A stretch of DNA of 64,000 nt. Origin: Tethya wilhelma (lineage: Eukaryota; Porifera; Demospongiae; Tethyida; Tethyidae). How positions within the stretch are numbered: position 1 is the stretch's first letter; every line of letters starts with the position of its first letter. Positions 26,196 to 40,364 of this stretch are shown here, in pieces. The translations under genes were made by a program, and so were the position numbers. Under the pieces are notes generated by a model, which had not been told where the DNA came from, made no database searches, and was given only the letters and a program-made list of their open reading frames with translations. The DNA lies in assembly GCA_964030475.1 (NCBI GenBank), contig CAXIPT010000001.1, positions 5,073,652 through 5,137,651 of the forward strand. The letters are read 5' to 3'.

Positions 26196-29009
26196 CTATT
26201 TCTTTTCAGACTGACTCTGATTAAATTTCTCTAGTGCTTCAAGTTCATCGGGCCTGCCCAATGTTCTACGAACTGCAACACAAGAGAACAATGTAGTCAA
26301 CCAACATCATCATCGGAAATCACAAGAATACACTCACTTATTTTCTTTTTGGCTCCTTTTCCTTTCTTTCTAGACTTAATACCAGGCTTTAATTTCTTCT
26401 TTTCTTCTTTGACCACTTGGTCAGCTAGCACAGCAAGAAGATCGGCTTCAGTGGTGTCCACATCGTCATTACCAGCCCCTCCGAGGGACCCCTGAAATTA
26501 TTGGCTCCTTTTGGCCCTTTTTTGGGCTCTTTCTCTTTGTCTTTACTCTTGCCAGCCATATCTCTGAGTTTGGTCTGTGTAGAGAATTATCAAGAAAAGA
26601 ACAGTTTGTTGTGCATGTGACCTGGCACCATGATATATACACACAGGCTATATATAACAAGTATAATAAAAATTTCAAAAAAAATAAGCAGTGTAGGAAT
26701 GGGTAGTTCTGTAAAAAGCAAGGAAACAAGGCAAGACTCTGAATTTCGGCACATGACTACTTCATTTTCATTATTAAATTTGTGAGCAATTGCAGGCTAA
26801 TTATATACGTCAATAGTCACACAATTAGTTCACTAATTTNTAGGATCGTCGATCACTGTTTCATCTTCCATCATTGCCAAGATTTTCTTCTGTTTCTGAC
26901 CAACACGATTCTTCTTCATCATAAGCTGCTTCTGAAAGGAAGACATCTCTGTAGAACTCTAAAAGAAAAAAAAAAGGATGAAGCTTCAATATTCAATACT
27001 GTAGTGTGAAACTACATGTAAACAGATTCCATGCATTGCACAAAATTTTTGCTACAAATCACCTCTAAATCTTCTTCCTTTTTCTCGACAGCAGGTGTTT
27101 CTCGTGGTGGAGTGGGAGAAAGGACACCTCTGTGTTTTTTATCATCAAAACTTGTCCCCTTGGATGCCAATGGGCTCTGAGGGATGGGACTAAAACCTTT
27201 TGTTTCTCTAGCGCCACTCCGACCTGGAGGGCTACCAGGTGAAGCACCATCAGATCGATCAATGCTAGGAACCCTTTCCATTTTCCTCTCAGCTTCTTCA
27301 AGAAGTTCGTGATCCATCAGTTGTGATCGGCGATTGTGATAGAAGATTCCCAGTGCCTTGTCTCCAGACATTTGTGCAGCTCTCCTGCTGTAGCTCCCTG
27401 ATCTCTTCAGTGTCACCTCCTTCTTACCTTGGGCTTGCTCCACTTCTAGTGAGTTCTCAGAAATGCTCTCTTGCTTATCTAGCTTTGGTTTAAAGGCAGT
27501 ATAACGTTGATCAGTTTTGGTAAGTGCATTCGATCTTGTTCTCATTCGAAATGAATCACGACTGTCTTCATCCGAGTCAAGCTGTCCGTTTGTAAGTGAT
27601 TCTTTCTTGCTAGTAGACAGCGGTGTTAGACCAGACAACTCTGGTGGTTTGTTCCTCTGATATGAAGGTGTGTGCTTCTCTTCTTGGACAGGCTTACGAG
27701 TTTGGCTCTGACTTGATGAGGGAGGTGTCTTCTTGATAGCAGGTGGAGCATCTTTTTCAACCAGCATTGATCTGCTGGTGACAGATGTCTCCATGACTTT
27801 TGAGTTTCTATTCCTCTGCTGTGATGAAGTGTCTCTTTTGGGAGTTGTCTTCCGTGGTACTGGTTTCACGTCCTCTTCTTCAGAGCCAACATCAAACTCA
27901 CCTGAGCCCATGAGCTGATCGAGAATTGAGTCCACGTCCACAACAATTTTGGCACTATCTCGTTTCTCTTTACTCGAAGGAATACCAAGTTCTTTCTTGT
28001 CTTTGTTTCTGAGTGGCGCAACTGGCTCTTGTTTCTTGGTGTCTTGAGGGCTGCTAGTCTTGGTCAGACTCCTTCGCTGGTGTTTGGGTGAGCTCTCTGC
28101 AGAGTCTCTCCTCTGTCGCCCCCTTGATGAACCATACAGAGAGATATCGCCAACCTTAACACCATTTACTTTGGAGGAATCGTCTTTTATTGGAGACTCT
28201 GTTATAGAATCTACAGAATTATGACAGTGGCACCATTATCATACATGTGTCTACAGACATGCACAGGTGGACAGGTGTAGCATACGTACCTCCTCCAAAA
28301 CTATTCTTGTACCTCCTGGTGAGAGGAGAGCCATCACTAGCAGCCCGTGCCATGGCGGACGTTGGTTCAGAGCGACGTCTCTTTTCTTCTGGAGTTGAGT
28401 TGGCAAGGGGGGCAAGGCGATCAGTCAATTCTTTGGAGTCCACAGGACCTACAATATAAGACGCAGCTTTAATATGATCCTCACCATACATGCATGCACA
28501 CACTGGCAAGCAATACATTATGGGCCCACTAGTCTAAATGTACACCAGCTGACAGGGTATAGTGTAGGATGTCTAGTTGTTTTCAAGCGAATGTGCCTAC
28601 CATTCTTTTTCTCTCCTATTGAACTCTCTCTGCTGTGTCGTCCAGATCCACCTTCAGTGGGCATGAATGAGAGGGCGATATGAGCACACATTCACACATG
28701 TACACACACACACATACCTCTTTTGGAATTATCAGGAACAGAGAGCCTGCCTCTAACTCTAGGACTGTTGTCAGAGGATGAACCCAGCTCTGGAGAACAA
28801 CAAACACAATACACATAAACTCTAATGCCCATCCAGGAGCCCATTAAGAGAGAGGCTCTCACCAGCCAAGAGGGAGGAGATGTCAGTGACAGAGAGAGCT
28901 GGAGGCTGGGACTGCTGTACACTAGCAGCACGTTTGGGCGTCCCTGGGGTACTGTTTGAGTTAGACTGAGGAGTCACACTCTTGACACGACGAACTCTCC
29001 TAGGAGTGC

Positions 29010-29062
<53 letters not shown>

Positions 29063-30062
29063 AGCAAATGTAAATGACAAGGCTGCCATATTATAAGCTC
29101 ATCTGACAAACTTACCCTGGTACATCTTCATATTCAACACTGTACACCTGTCGTATCGTATCCTACAATGGAGAGACACATTGATAGCTCCAGGTCATAC
29201 AAAACTACATAGTATTATGACAAACTACACAAAACTACACATTATTGTCTAATGACTGGAATCGTCAGCCAAAAGTACATAATAGGTAATCACTGAGTGA
29301 CTGTACTTGTATAAACCCACAATGTACTTGTCGCACAAACACATTTGAACACACATAGAGAAAAAGCACAGTATATACCTCATATGTTGTTATCTCCTTA
29401 AGAAGATCGTGGTTTCTCTTCCTTCTTTGGTGAAACTACACAAGAGGGAAAAACACATAATCACGCGATGTCACCTACGTGTTTGTTGGGACTCAGGTCC
29501 AGATAAGAACATAATTGTAATGGGGCAAAGAATGTCCTATTGGCAGGCTAGGCAGCACCACGTCCAGGACTACTGATGAGCAAGAGAGCAACACAACTTA
29601 CATCTAAAGCTTTCTCAATTCCTTGATCTTCTAGTGCATCCACTACATCATAGAAGTTCTCTACGTCATTGAAACCAGCAAGGGCCTGGAGAGAGATGGG
29701 TACATGTGCTCGTATGAGGTATCTTGCCATTTTACAGTACACTACTAAAGTCATGGCTAGAGGACTCACTCTGTTGATGAGACTCATTGCCTTGGCTTGG
29801 ATGTCAGGGTCGGCGATGGACTTCTCATCAATGAGAGACAGCAAGGCCGACCATGGCTTCTTGCCTGCACAACATACAGAGAGCATAGTCCCATAAAAAT
29901 ATTATGTAGCTGAAATATATACATGCAGTGGCATCCTGTTTCGATTGTCAGGCCAACATATGCAAAACCTTTGTTGACACAACAGTTCAATGAGCACTAC
30001 TAATATGCACGAATGAACCACACTTTAACACAAAACACTGAAAGCAACACAAATAGTCCTTG

Positions 30063-30109
<47 letters not shown>

Positions 30110-30221
30110 NCGTGACCTGTGACCTCCCCTCAGGTTTGCAACATCTCGTCAGACCCTTACATGGATTCCTGATTCATTCTTCTCAAGGTTTGTGCTCTAT
30201 GCACGTCTAGTGTAATGTGCC

Positions 30222-30256
<35 letters not shown>

Positions 30257-33200
30257 ACGTGTGCCTATCTTTAAGCCACCATTCTTACCAGTCTCTTCAG
30301 AGACAATCTCCACAGCGTCCTTGAAGAGAAGGGCATTAGGAGGGAAGGAATCAGGTGAGTCCATCCTTGAGGGAGAGTCCACTCCCAGATGAGAGCCATT
30401 GGCGTCAGAGGGGTCACTGTAGTTGACAAACACCAGGAGAAGGTCTATAGCAGCTTTGCCCACCATGCGATACTGTGGAGAAGTGAGTGAGTCAAAAATT
30501 AAAGAAGCACAATAATACTCACTGTATGATAACAATGAACATAGCATTGTGACTCACTTTTGACACGGTGAGTTGATAGAGCCATTGTATCATCTCGTTG
30601 CATTGGCACAGCCCGTGCATACCATCGACATAGACAGCCAGCTCTCCCAGGGCCTTGAGGATGTACTGCTGGTATGTCTGGTCGCTGTCCTTGCCCACAG
30701 AGACCAGTGCATTGAGGCCTTGGTTACAGACAAACTCCAACACCAGGTCTTCATCATCCTGTGTAGGTTGCACAAATTACATGGGAAAATTATGAGCGAT
30801 TTGAACCCTAGGTGTTTCAAATTCTAGTCGAATGCTCTTACCACTGAGCTACAAAAACACATGGGAATTGAGCAGACACACATGTTACTAAGAACTAGTT
30901 GTGCTGTTTTGACTGTGTATTTACCTTAAAAATTCTTTTCAGTGCAAACAGAGCCTGTCTTAGTGGTGTTCCCTCAGCATTGAGAAGAGCCTCTGTGAGA
31001 AAGAAGAGTAATACATACAGTAAGTACTTCATTACAATGCTCATGTGCATGTGTATCAGCAGACCCACCAATGACTGTGTGCACTCTGACTGAGAGTTTT
31101 GTCCTGAGGAGAATCACACTTGACCTGTAGGACAAAACGAGACATAATTATCACGAGGACATGTAGACAAGAGTCTGACGATTCCTTAACGCATTAACAC
31201 TATCCTTAAACCACTCTCAAAACACAAAGAGAATTTGGACAAGCAGTCCTTAACCCAAACAATGTGGATTATGCCAGTCACCCAATACGGGGAGAAAATC
31301 ACATCAATCGTTATTAATGTTGACATTTCTGACAAATCATTGTTGGATGAGGCCAGCGCATCACCTTGAGGACGCAATACAGGCTATACACAGTCCCTAC
31401 CAACTATCCTCTCCAAATAGGAAATCAAACGAGGCATGTTTGGTATGATCGGAATGCCAGGAATGCTGTCAGTCTCGTCTATGAGCCACATGAACACATC
31501 GGAATGTCATCCACCTAGAAGTCACCATGCTCAACTACAGAGCATGTGGGCAGCTAGAATCCAATTAGCTGGCCACCACTGTTTGTTGGTGCTGCTCGCT
31601 AAACACTCTGTTTACTTGTGATGTTTTCAAGGTATCGATGTTTATTGGACTGACTTGTAATTCGATAGCACAACAAATGAACAACACAAACTTGTACGCT
31701 ACAACAAACAACGTCTACAGTTGTACAGGCCAATAATCATTTGGAAGGGTACCCTCAAGGGAATGAGTATAGCTGAACAATGAATGTACCTCCGTATACA
31801 CTGTACACAGACGACCAAACAGGATTATCATAACACATCAAGCACTAGCTTTGAAGCCCACCGAGAAGTGGAATCTCCAATACATTCAACTATCCCTTAT
31901 TCCCAGAGCCTTCTAGATATACATGTAGCTCCTACTGTGTAACAAGACTCTACTAACTAACATAGCATGACATTCACCATAGGAAGCAGACTGTGGAATT
32001 ACAGACTACAAGCTAATAGTATACTACTGCCGGTTGGTACATGTAAACAAAACAAACCACAAGCACACTAGGAATGCAGATGCCCCCGTGTTTACACTGA
32101 GCATCACTAAGGTCAGGATACACTTCAATGCTCCTGACTCTATCGAGACCAGCTGTATGGACAGGGGTAGACATAATAGGTGATGCAACAAAGTCCATCC
32201 TGTTTGCAAAACCAAGCTGTTTCTCCTTCAAATGAAATGAGCCATGTAAAGACACAAGCTACACACACAAAGTCTCCTTGTGCAACACGACCTTGCCACA
32301 ACTGAACACACTCCATTACCCACTCATCTCACATGCACTAATAGATGGTGAAACTTGATGATAATGTAGAGCTCTTGTCCTCATTATGGCCTAACTAAGG
32401 GAAGAGCTCACATTACAACGATGAAGACATTGGAGATAGCAACCATGATGTAAGGCCACCAAGAGTGGCAGTGATTACTGGTACCAGTTGGAGGCATGCC
32501 CACTGGTTGGCAGACACAGAACCAGGGGCTTCTGGTAATCCTATCAGTCAGTGTTTATGGACGCTATTGTGTCAACTCAGACCATATACATGCTACGAGA
32601 AAAATAATTAATAACTGAAATGAGTGACTATATCAAAATGTTCAGTTATGCACTATTCGAGAAGAAAATACTGGCCAAACTAATTCACATGACACACATA
32701 GTACATTCTGTGTGTCAATAGGCTAGGATGTCACTGCATGACTGGCATGTGATGATTACAGTCCCTCATTAATAATCTACATTCAGGAGGAAATTAACCT
32801 GCATAGTCAGCATTATTGCAAACACACCAGAACACAATGCCCACACATTGCTATGTGTATCAAATACACGAATTAAGTCTGTGTCCAATTATTGTAGAGT
32901 CCATTTGCATGAGCTTGGAGCCCACATCAATCACCCAAAGAGCCACAGTTTATGCATTCCAGTCTACTTTGAACAGGTAAGGAGAATATTCACAAAACAA
33001 GCCATCAGTGATTTGTGCTATTAGTCTATTTATAGAGAGGGTTTGAACCGTGAGTTGAGTCTGGGAGGGTGATCAGCTGGGACGAGGACACACCACGGCC
33101 AGACTGGAGGGGGGGAGGGTGACACCACCCTGCCCACCTGTTGCCGGCTAGGGCATCCAGCTAGACATAAGATGAAACACTACATCTCAATCTCTCCTTG

Positions 33201-34968
33201 AAACACAATACGTACTGTGTTCATTGACTCTGACAGGCATGATGAAGGTCAATCACAGACACACATGGTATGCATTGAGTGGCCTCCACTTATGGGCATA
33301 CAACTAGTTTGTTTGCCATTGACCCCCTGTGACTCCTAGCTACTCTATTGTCATCTCCACTTAAAGTATCCAGTAACTGGTAATTAGCCTACAAAAAACT
33401 TTGGTTGCTATATAGGCAATGGCAAACACANTTCAACTATCCCTTATTCCCAGAGCCTTCTAGATATACATGTAGCTCCTACTGTGTAACAAGACTCTAC
33501 TAACTAACATAGCATGACATTCACCATAGGAAGCAGACTGTGGAATTACAGACTACAAGCTAATAGTATACTACTGCCGGTTGGTACATGTAAACAAAAC
33601 AAACCACAAGCACACTAGGAATGCAGATGCCCCCGTGTTTACACTGAGCATCACTAAGGTCAGGATACACTTCAATGCTCCTGACTCTATCGAGACCAGC
33701 TGTATGGACAGGGGTAGACATAATAGGTGATGCAACAAAGTCCATCCTGTTTGCAAAACCAAGCTGTTTCTCCTTCAAATGAAATGAGCCATGTAAAGAC
33801 ACAAGCTACACACACAAAGTCTCCTTGTGCAACACGACCTTGCCACAACTGAACACACTCCATTACCCACTCATCTCACATGCACTAATAGATGGTGAAA
33901 CTTGATGATAATGTAGAGCTCTTGTCCTCATTATGGCCTAACTAAGGGAAGAGCTCACATTACAACGATGAAGACATTGGAGATAGCAACCATGATGTAA
34001 GGCCACCAAGAGTGGCAGTGATTACTGGTACCAGTTGGAGGCATGCCCACTGGTTGGCAGACACAGAACCAGGGGCTTCTGGTAATCCTATCAGTCAGTG
34101 TTTATGGACGCTATTGTGTCAACTCAGACCATATACATGCTACGAGAAAAATAATTAATAACTGAAATGAGTGACTATATCAAAATGTTCAGTTATGCAC
34201 TATTCGAGAAGAAAATACTGGCCAAACTAATTCACATGACACACATAGTACATTCTGTGTGTCAATAGGCTAGGATGTCACTGCATGACTGGCATGTGAT
34301 GATTACAGTCCCTCATTAATAATCTACATTCAGGAGGAAATTAACCTGCATAGTCAGCATTATTGCAAACACACCAGAACACAATGCCCACACATTGCTA
34401 TGTGTATCAAATACACGAATTAAGTCTGTGTCCAATTATTGTAGAGTCCATTTGCATGAGCTTGGAGCCCACATCAATCACCCAAAGAGCCACAGTTTAT
34501 GCATTCCAGTCTACTTTGAACAGGTAAGGAGAATATTCACAAAACAAGCCATCAGTGATTTGTGCTATTAGTCTATTTATAGAGAGGGTTTGAACCGTGA
34601 GTTGAGTCTGGGAGGGTGATCAGCTGGGACGAGGACACACCACGGCCAGACTGGAGGGGGGGAGGGTGACACCACCCTGCCCACCTGTTGCCGGCTAGGG
34701 CATCCAGCTAGACATAAGATGAAACACTACATCTCAATCTCTCCTTGAAACACAATACGTACTGTGTTCATTGACTCTGACAGGCATGATGAAGGTCAAT
34801 CACAGACACACATGGTATGCATTGAGTGGCCTCCACTTATGGGCATACAACTAGTTTGTTTGCCATTGACCCCCTGTGACTCCTAGCTACTCTATTGTCA
34901 TCTCCACTTAAAGTATCCAGTAACTGGTAATTAGCCTACAAAAAACTTTGGTTGCTATATAGGCAATG

Positions 34969-35006
<38 letters not shown>

Positions 35007-35388
35007 GGGTCTATCTTACTTGTCACAGATGAGGTCTGAGTCTGCCACCAGCTCCTCCATGCTGGCATCGAGGTCCAAGTACTTCAGATCATTATCGTCA
35101 CGACGATAATAGACCAGTGAAATATCTTCAATCTGTAGTGAATGCATTAGTATGTAAAAATAATAATACCATGAGAGAGAGAGAGAGTGCATGGAATGAT
35201 AGTGCAATACATACGGTACATGGCATGAAAGAGCATGGTTGTGTGTGATTATGACTGTGTGCATGTAAACGAACAGTCGGTGGCTAGGACAAAGCTCACA
35301 GCATGACACTGAGCCACACCAAAGAATTAGGCAAGAAGTGTGTTTGAACATACTTATAGCATTACCCACTCCACCCACCCCATATATA

Positions 35389-35431
<43 letters not shown>

Positions 35432-35849
35432 CCATGCTGGGCACAGAGGCTGTCCCAAATGGAACATATGCTCCTCCACCATTTGTAGAAATAACAATGG
35501 ACTGGGAGCCATGGAGACTAATGGGCTTTGACAAGGATGCCTTGTAAATTAGAGAGTTCTACACAGATAGGCAGCACCATCACTCTGAGTAGCCTTATGC
35601 AGCACCTTCTAGGAACAGACTTACAAGTGTTCTAAGTAAATTTGTGAATTGGTTGGTAATTGGTTAATTGCAGGAGGGCACGCATGTGTCCGACTTCATG
35701 TAATTGGTAACAAAAAATACACACAATATACAAACATACCAGCAAACACTTGCACACACACACATACTACATGTGTGAGAGAATTGTGTCGTAACTATTT
35801 GCTCTCAACATACCAAGCATACACACTTACATTCACACAAATGAATGCG

Positions 35850-35895
<46 letters not shown>

Positions 35896-38800
35896 CACAC
35901 ACACACACACATGCTAATTGTGAACACACAGTGCTGAAACTCGTGTGTACACATACTTGCATGTTTCCTAGTATTACTACACGCAACACACGTATCACAT
36001 AACAGTCATAGTAAACATGGAACATGTACACACTGCTACCGAGATGCCATGACTCTTCACGCCTTGTTAACATCAAAGTTTGGCAGAAATTATCAAAAGT
36101 AGTGCAACAGTCAACTTTGAAAGAGAACAACAACAACAACCACCTCAATTGAATTACACTAGAAATGTAAACAGAATGAAAACACACCACACTGACGGTA
36201 CACTTGAAGCCAGCAAAGATGGCCATAGCAATTCATTATCATCTTTGATATCAAGATATCATTTTTTTTCTCGATCATTTTAGCCTTAGTATTCATCCTT
36301 ACAGAGAGTCAACTAAGAAGAGACCTTATCAACATCTCTCCAGCTATAAAATACTCTATCAGCTCCACTGAATCACCATGGTGCCAAAATTATTCTGGTT
36401 ACCACAGACAAGCAACAATGTCAATCTGCTGACCCACAAAGTTCATGCCAGAGTCAATGAACCAGGAAAACAACAAAGCTTGCTGACCTCTAACCTCTGA
36501 AGAATGCACAAGCAGACAAAGAGCAAGTACAATTCCCATTATTTTGAAATGCACAGTAGGACAGTGACACACGATACCACACACACTGCTGACCTACACC
36601 ACTGCAGCTGTACACGGCCATCTCACTGCATGTGTGAATGCAGTCTGGACAATTTGAGCCTCATAATCTTTCTCACAACTATACATTAGATCCCAGAGGC
36701 ATCAATCGCCATCTAACAGGCTATCACTAACATGTGCAAATCAATGTAAACAACAACACTAATTTGCCACAAAGGTGTGTATATTTATCAGTGGCGACCC
36801 ATGCAAGAGCACACACTATCAACACACAGTGGCAAGAGCTATATAAGAGGAGCACTGCATGGATCCACAATTGGCATAGCTATTAGCCAGACCATAGATA
36901 TTGAATGTAGTCTGTGTTAGGGCCTGTGTATCTACGACCAGACACATTCAGGGAGATTAGTGGACAAATGTGGAACAATTTGCTCTTTAATTGTGGATCT
37001 CAAATAACATCCAGCTATATCTTAGATAATAGGGCTATATTAATGAACACTGTCTGTTTGTTGTCTGGTAAAGCCTCCATCATCCAATACAAAGTCTCGT
37101 CCCTTTGTACTCCTCCAAACCAAGGCATCTTGTAGCAACAGTTATGGATCGCATAAAACAACTAAATCTCCTGCACACAGTGTAAGTGATCCTGTAAGCC
37201 AAGTCTACATGGTGGACTAGCTATGTGAAGAAGGTAGTGTTGTGTACTCTGATCATTAAGTTTGTGACTACTCTAGAGGGTGTTTAATTGGAGACTCGCA
37301 ATGGGAAAATTTTAAAATTCACGAAATGACAAGGAACATCAAGTATACATATATACACATTTGCCACTATAGCTAAGTAGTTCCTTCATTCAATGAATTT
37401 TTAAGGTACAAAATACCACACACATAAGAATTAGCAGTGCACGTGTATTAGCATCCCGCAGAAGTATTTCTAGCGACAATCCATAGCATTACGTGAACTG
37501 CTAAACTACAAGCTCACAAGTCTCACACACTACTCAAACCACACACTTGAAAACATCCCCAGCCAAGCAACAGTTCAACCCTTCCTATATCCAAACAAGT
37601 TTACTCCATCACTTAAGATAGGCTAACTCAAGAATGCTTTGTACCCTTTAAACGATCCAAACTGGCATTGTCCATGTTTGAGGCGGTGTGTGTGTTTCCG
37701 TAACACCCATCTCACTGCTGGAATGTGACTCCATTGGCATCACATCTCACCAACACTATAGGCCATACACACACTTATAATAACTACTGGGGTGAATACC
37801 AGCACAGATTATTTGTGATACTATCTCACAAACATGACAGAGCAAAAGACTTGGAACATCACATCGATCTCTATGTGTTTCTCTCACTTGGAAGTGTGTG
37901 TGTGTGTGTGTGTGATGTACATAGTAAGGATGAAATAAGGTGTTGCATTTCACATCCGCACTGTTCCTCATCTCATCTTGCTGGAATGGAATGGAGTAGT
38001 TTGGAACAATAGAACCACCAAACTAATAGACTAGGAAAGTCAATGTTGTGTGTATATGTATGTACCTACCCAGGCTCACTGTACTGTAATGGCACACCAC
38101 GCTAGTGTTACACACACTATCACAGTGTGTCTGATCACTGTGGAATTGTTTGCATGGGGCTATGGAGTCTGGACAGACAGACCAATGGGGGAACCAATCT
38201 ACACAAACAGGTAGTGTACTAACATACTCACGATTCACTAGTTACGCTCCATTGAGTACGACTACGTGACATGTCCCTGATAGTTATCATTCCTTTCTGC
38301 CCCTGCAATTATTGCATCCTTGGTGATGACACAGCCCACACAATATGAGAGCACCCACACACCAACTTGTGCCTCAACTATTCCCAAAGCCACTAAAGAG
38401 CTCAATGAGTGGACCAAGAGAAACATTATACTAATCAAATATCTATGACCACTACAAGAACGGTTGCTAGAACCACAAAGAGTGCATACTATTTCCTGGA
38501 TGAGGCTCTCAACAAAGGAGGGCTTGGTTTCTAAACAGAAGCTGCACCAATTGAACTGAGCTATCCATCACATAACCATGCATATAGCTATTGATATAGT
38601 GCCTTTCAATGACTACTGAAGAGACCAATGTACTTGAGGAACAGCATAATGTTAGTGAAAGCGATTCAAGGCCCTGGGAAAGACTCTGTGACAAGCTGTC
38701 ATGCATACCACAGCACATACTTTCACAGAACCGATTGCAAGGAGACCAATTCAAACCACAAGCAGCTCAGCTGCTCACAGACAGAGATATACAGGTTCTC

Positions 38801-39328
38801 CCGACCTTATGCTGTAAATAACAACAGCACCACGAGAGTGCTGTACCCTGAGATTATTTCCTCTGATGTCAGACTGTGCTAATGAAGAGAGGAAATGGCC
38901 TGGAAGTGCTAGTTGATCTTTGAGATGTGTGGCCCATGAATCTTGGATGTGCAGGTACGTCATCCAAACCACAGAGTGTATTCATTGGGGCCTTGTAAAC
39001 ATCTCTCAACTGGTCAGGAGGAGTAAAGTTATTCTGCTGCTCATGCCAATTCTTGTAGCTGTCAATTAACCTCAAAACACACTGGCCAATTGTTTCCTAC
39101 ATGGTTGGAGGTTTGAGGTATGAAGAAAAGGCTCTCTATTTGTACAAAGTTGACAGTCACAGTCGTTAACAACTCTTCCCTGGAAATAACTTGATGACAA
39201 CACTGCACAAGACTGTGAACTAATGAAATTGTTGGTACACACTTTTCCATGTAAATGTTGGTTGTGTTGCCCTTGTATAGAGCGAACACTTGCAAGTGTG
39301 GCAGCTAGTCACCTTTTTCCCCCCTCCA

Positions 39329-39383
<55 letters not shown>

Positions 39384-40044
39384 GTGTGTGTGTGTGTGTG
39401 TGGAGTGTGTGGAGTCTGCCCATGCCCTCATACCAAATCTTTCACTACAAATGTGTAGAGTAGGCAAAGAATAACAATGTGTGACTCTCAGCACTGGCTA
39501 GTTGTGGATTGTGCTACCATGTTTGGGTATTTTGAATGCAATTGAATATGGTGTGTGCACACATGTGCGCATGCATTCATGCACACACAACTTATCATGA
39601 ACATGCTTGCTTTAGGTTTTGTGTAACAGCTACTAGTAGTCCAAATGCTTTTACTCCAGGGTCTTTGTGCAGCACTTGTGAGTCACAAAAACAACAAACA
39701 CTCCTCAAGGAGGAGTCAACCACTCCAATAAACTTTGCCTTCTTGGAGGCATTCAGTCCACCACCGCCACTTTGAGATAAATACCCATGCTTTGCCAAGC
39801 CATGCCATGCACACAGGGCCTTGCACATATTAATACCTGAGTGACCAACACATCAGTACAAACCACAACATACCTTGTGAGGAGCACGGAGTGTCTTCTT
39901 CAATGCTGGGACTTGGTCGTAAAGCTGAAGACTTGCTTTGAAGGAATACTTCTTTGGCACTGTAGGCTCTGCATGCTTGATACTTGCCAGCACGTTGAAG
40001 GGGTCCACATCATCAATGTACTGCACACGAAACTCAAAACTCAT
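26196..40044 (-). CDS. FHOD: FHOD-type formin; N-terminal regulatory half and C-terminal DAD-like tail, FH2 not present
   Basis: Phase-matched exons: 39874-40044, 35020-35132, 31069-31124, 30925-30992, 30558-30758, 30289-30472, 29770-29864, 29602-29685, 29379-29435, 29116-29162, 28863-29008, 28718-28789, 28601-28651, 28290-28448, 27063-28210; then a partial exon 26841-26958, a join at N 26840, then 26338-26574 and 26196-26272. The first ~110 residues (VQYIDDVDPF) resemble the FHOD GTPase-binding-like domain. The next part is the FH3/armadillo region (LRTKLSVRVHTVI, YILKALGELAVYVDGM, NFYDVVDALEDQGIEKAL), all close to FHOD1/FHOD3. The tail has EADLLAVLADQVV and a basic patch before RRTLGRPDELEAL, like the FHOD autoregulatory tail. 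FHOD formins nucleate and bundle actin. No FH1 or FH2 sequence is visible; those exons are probably lost at the 26840 join. An apparent one-base deletion in a G run at 26489-26492 breaks the penultimate exon. Confidence 0.88.
30790..30858 (-). pseudogene. Degenerate tRNA-like sequence in FHOD intron
   Basis: The minus strand carries a good A-box (TAGCTCAGTGGTAAGAGC, 30834-30851) and a B-box-like GGTTCAAATCGC (30796-30807) at tRNA spacing. A 5-bp anticodon stem can be drawn. The T stem and acceptor stem do not pair well, so this is a tRNA pseudogene or tRNA-derived repeat. Confidence 0.45.
31885..33430. repeat. 1546-bp segment repeated identically at 33432-34977
   Basis: Offset is exactly 1547 bp, with the single N at 33431 between the copies. 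No coding exon lies inside; it sits in a FHOD intron. The second copy runs on into (CA)n and the FHOD exon at 35020. Most likely an unmerged contig overlap. Confidence 0.85.
35133..39873. other. FHOD intron 1 (4.7 kb); no nested gene recognised
   Basis: Non-coding, with (CA)/(TG) tracts near 35393-35430, 35850-35910 and 39331-39402. No convincing exon on either strand. Confidence 0.5.
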
Positions 40045-40364
40045 CTTGAAAGAAGACGTTGTTTTTCGCTGTGTTCAAGGCACTAACTAAGCTAAATAAA
40101 AAGTTCTGTCTAGTTGCACACAAATTTATGAATGCCTGAACTTAATTGAGCGGCAAGATTGTGATTCTTTTAGGTTTTCCTCTGCAATACCACACGCAGT
40201 CACATCCATCCGCATATGCACAGATGAGCAGGAAATACCATAACCAACAATGAATAATTAACATTTCTCATCCTGTAAGCAAAGATAAATTGAAAACGTA
40301 ATTCGCTTAATTAGAAGCCCACGTGGACTGCTACTCACACTCTCTATGTGTCTTCAAGTCTCTG
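40045..40364. promoter_or_regulatory. 320-bp divergent (bidirectional) promoter interval, FHOD / DPH2
   Basis: The FHOD start codon (40044, minus) and the DPH2 start codon (40365, plus) point away from each other with 320 bp between. Both 5' UTRs and both promoters must fit here unless upstream non-coding exons exist. No specific motif is asserted. Confidence 0.6.

Noticed and set aside
32013..32255. Identical 80-codon frames at 32013-32255 and 33560-33802
   Set aside because: Identity comes from the assembly duplication. The sequence is intronic (FHOD) with no domain.
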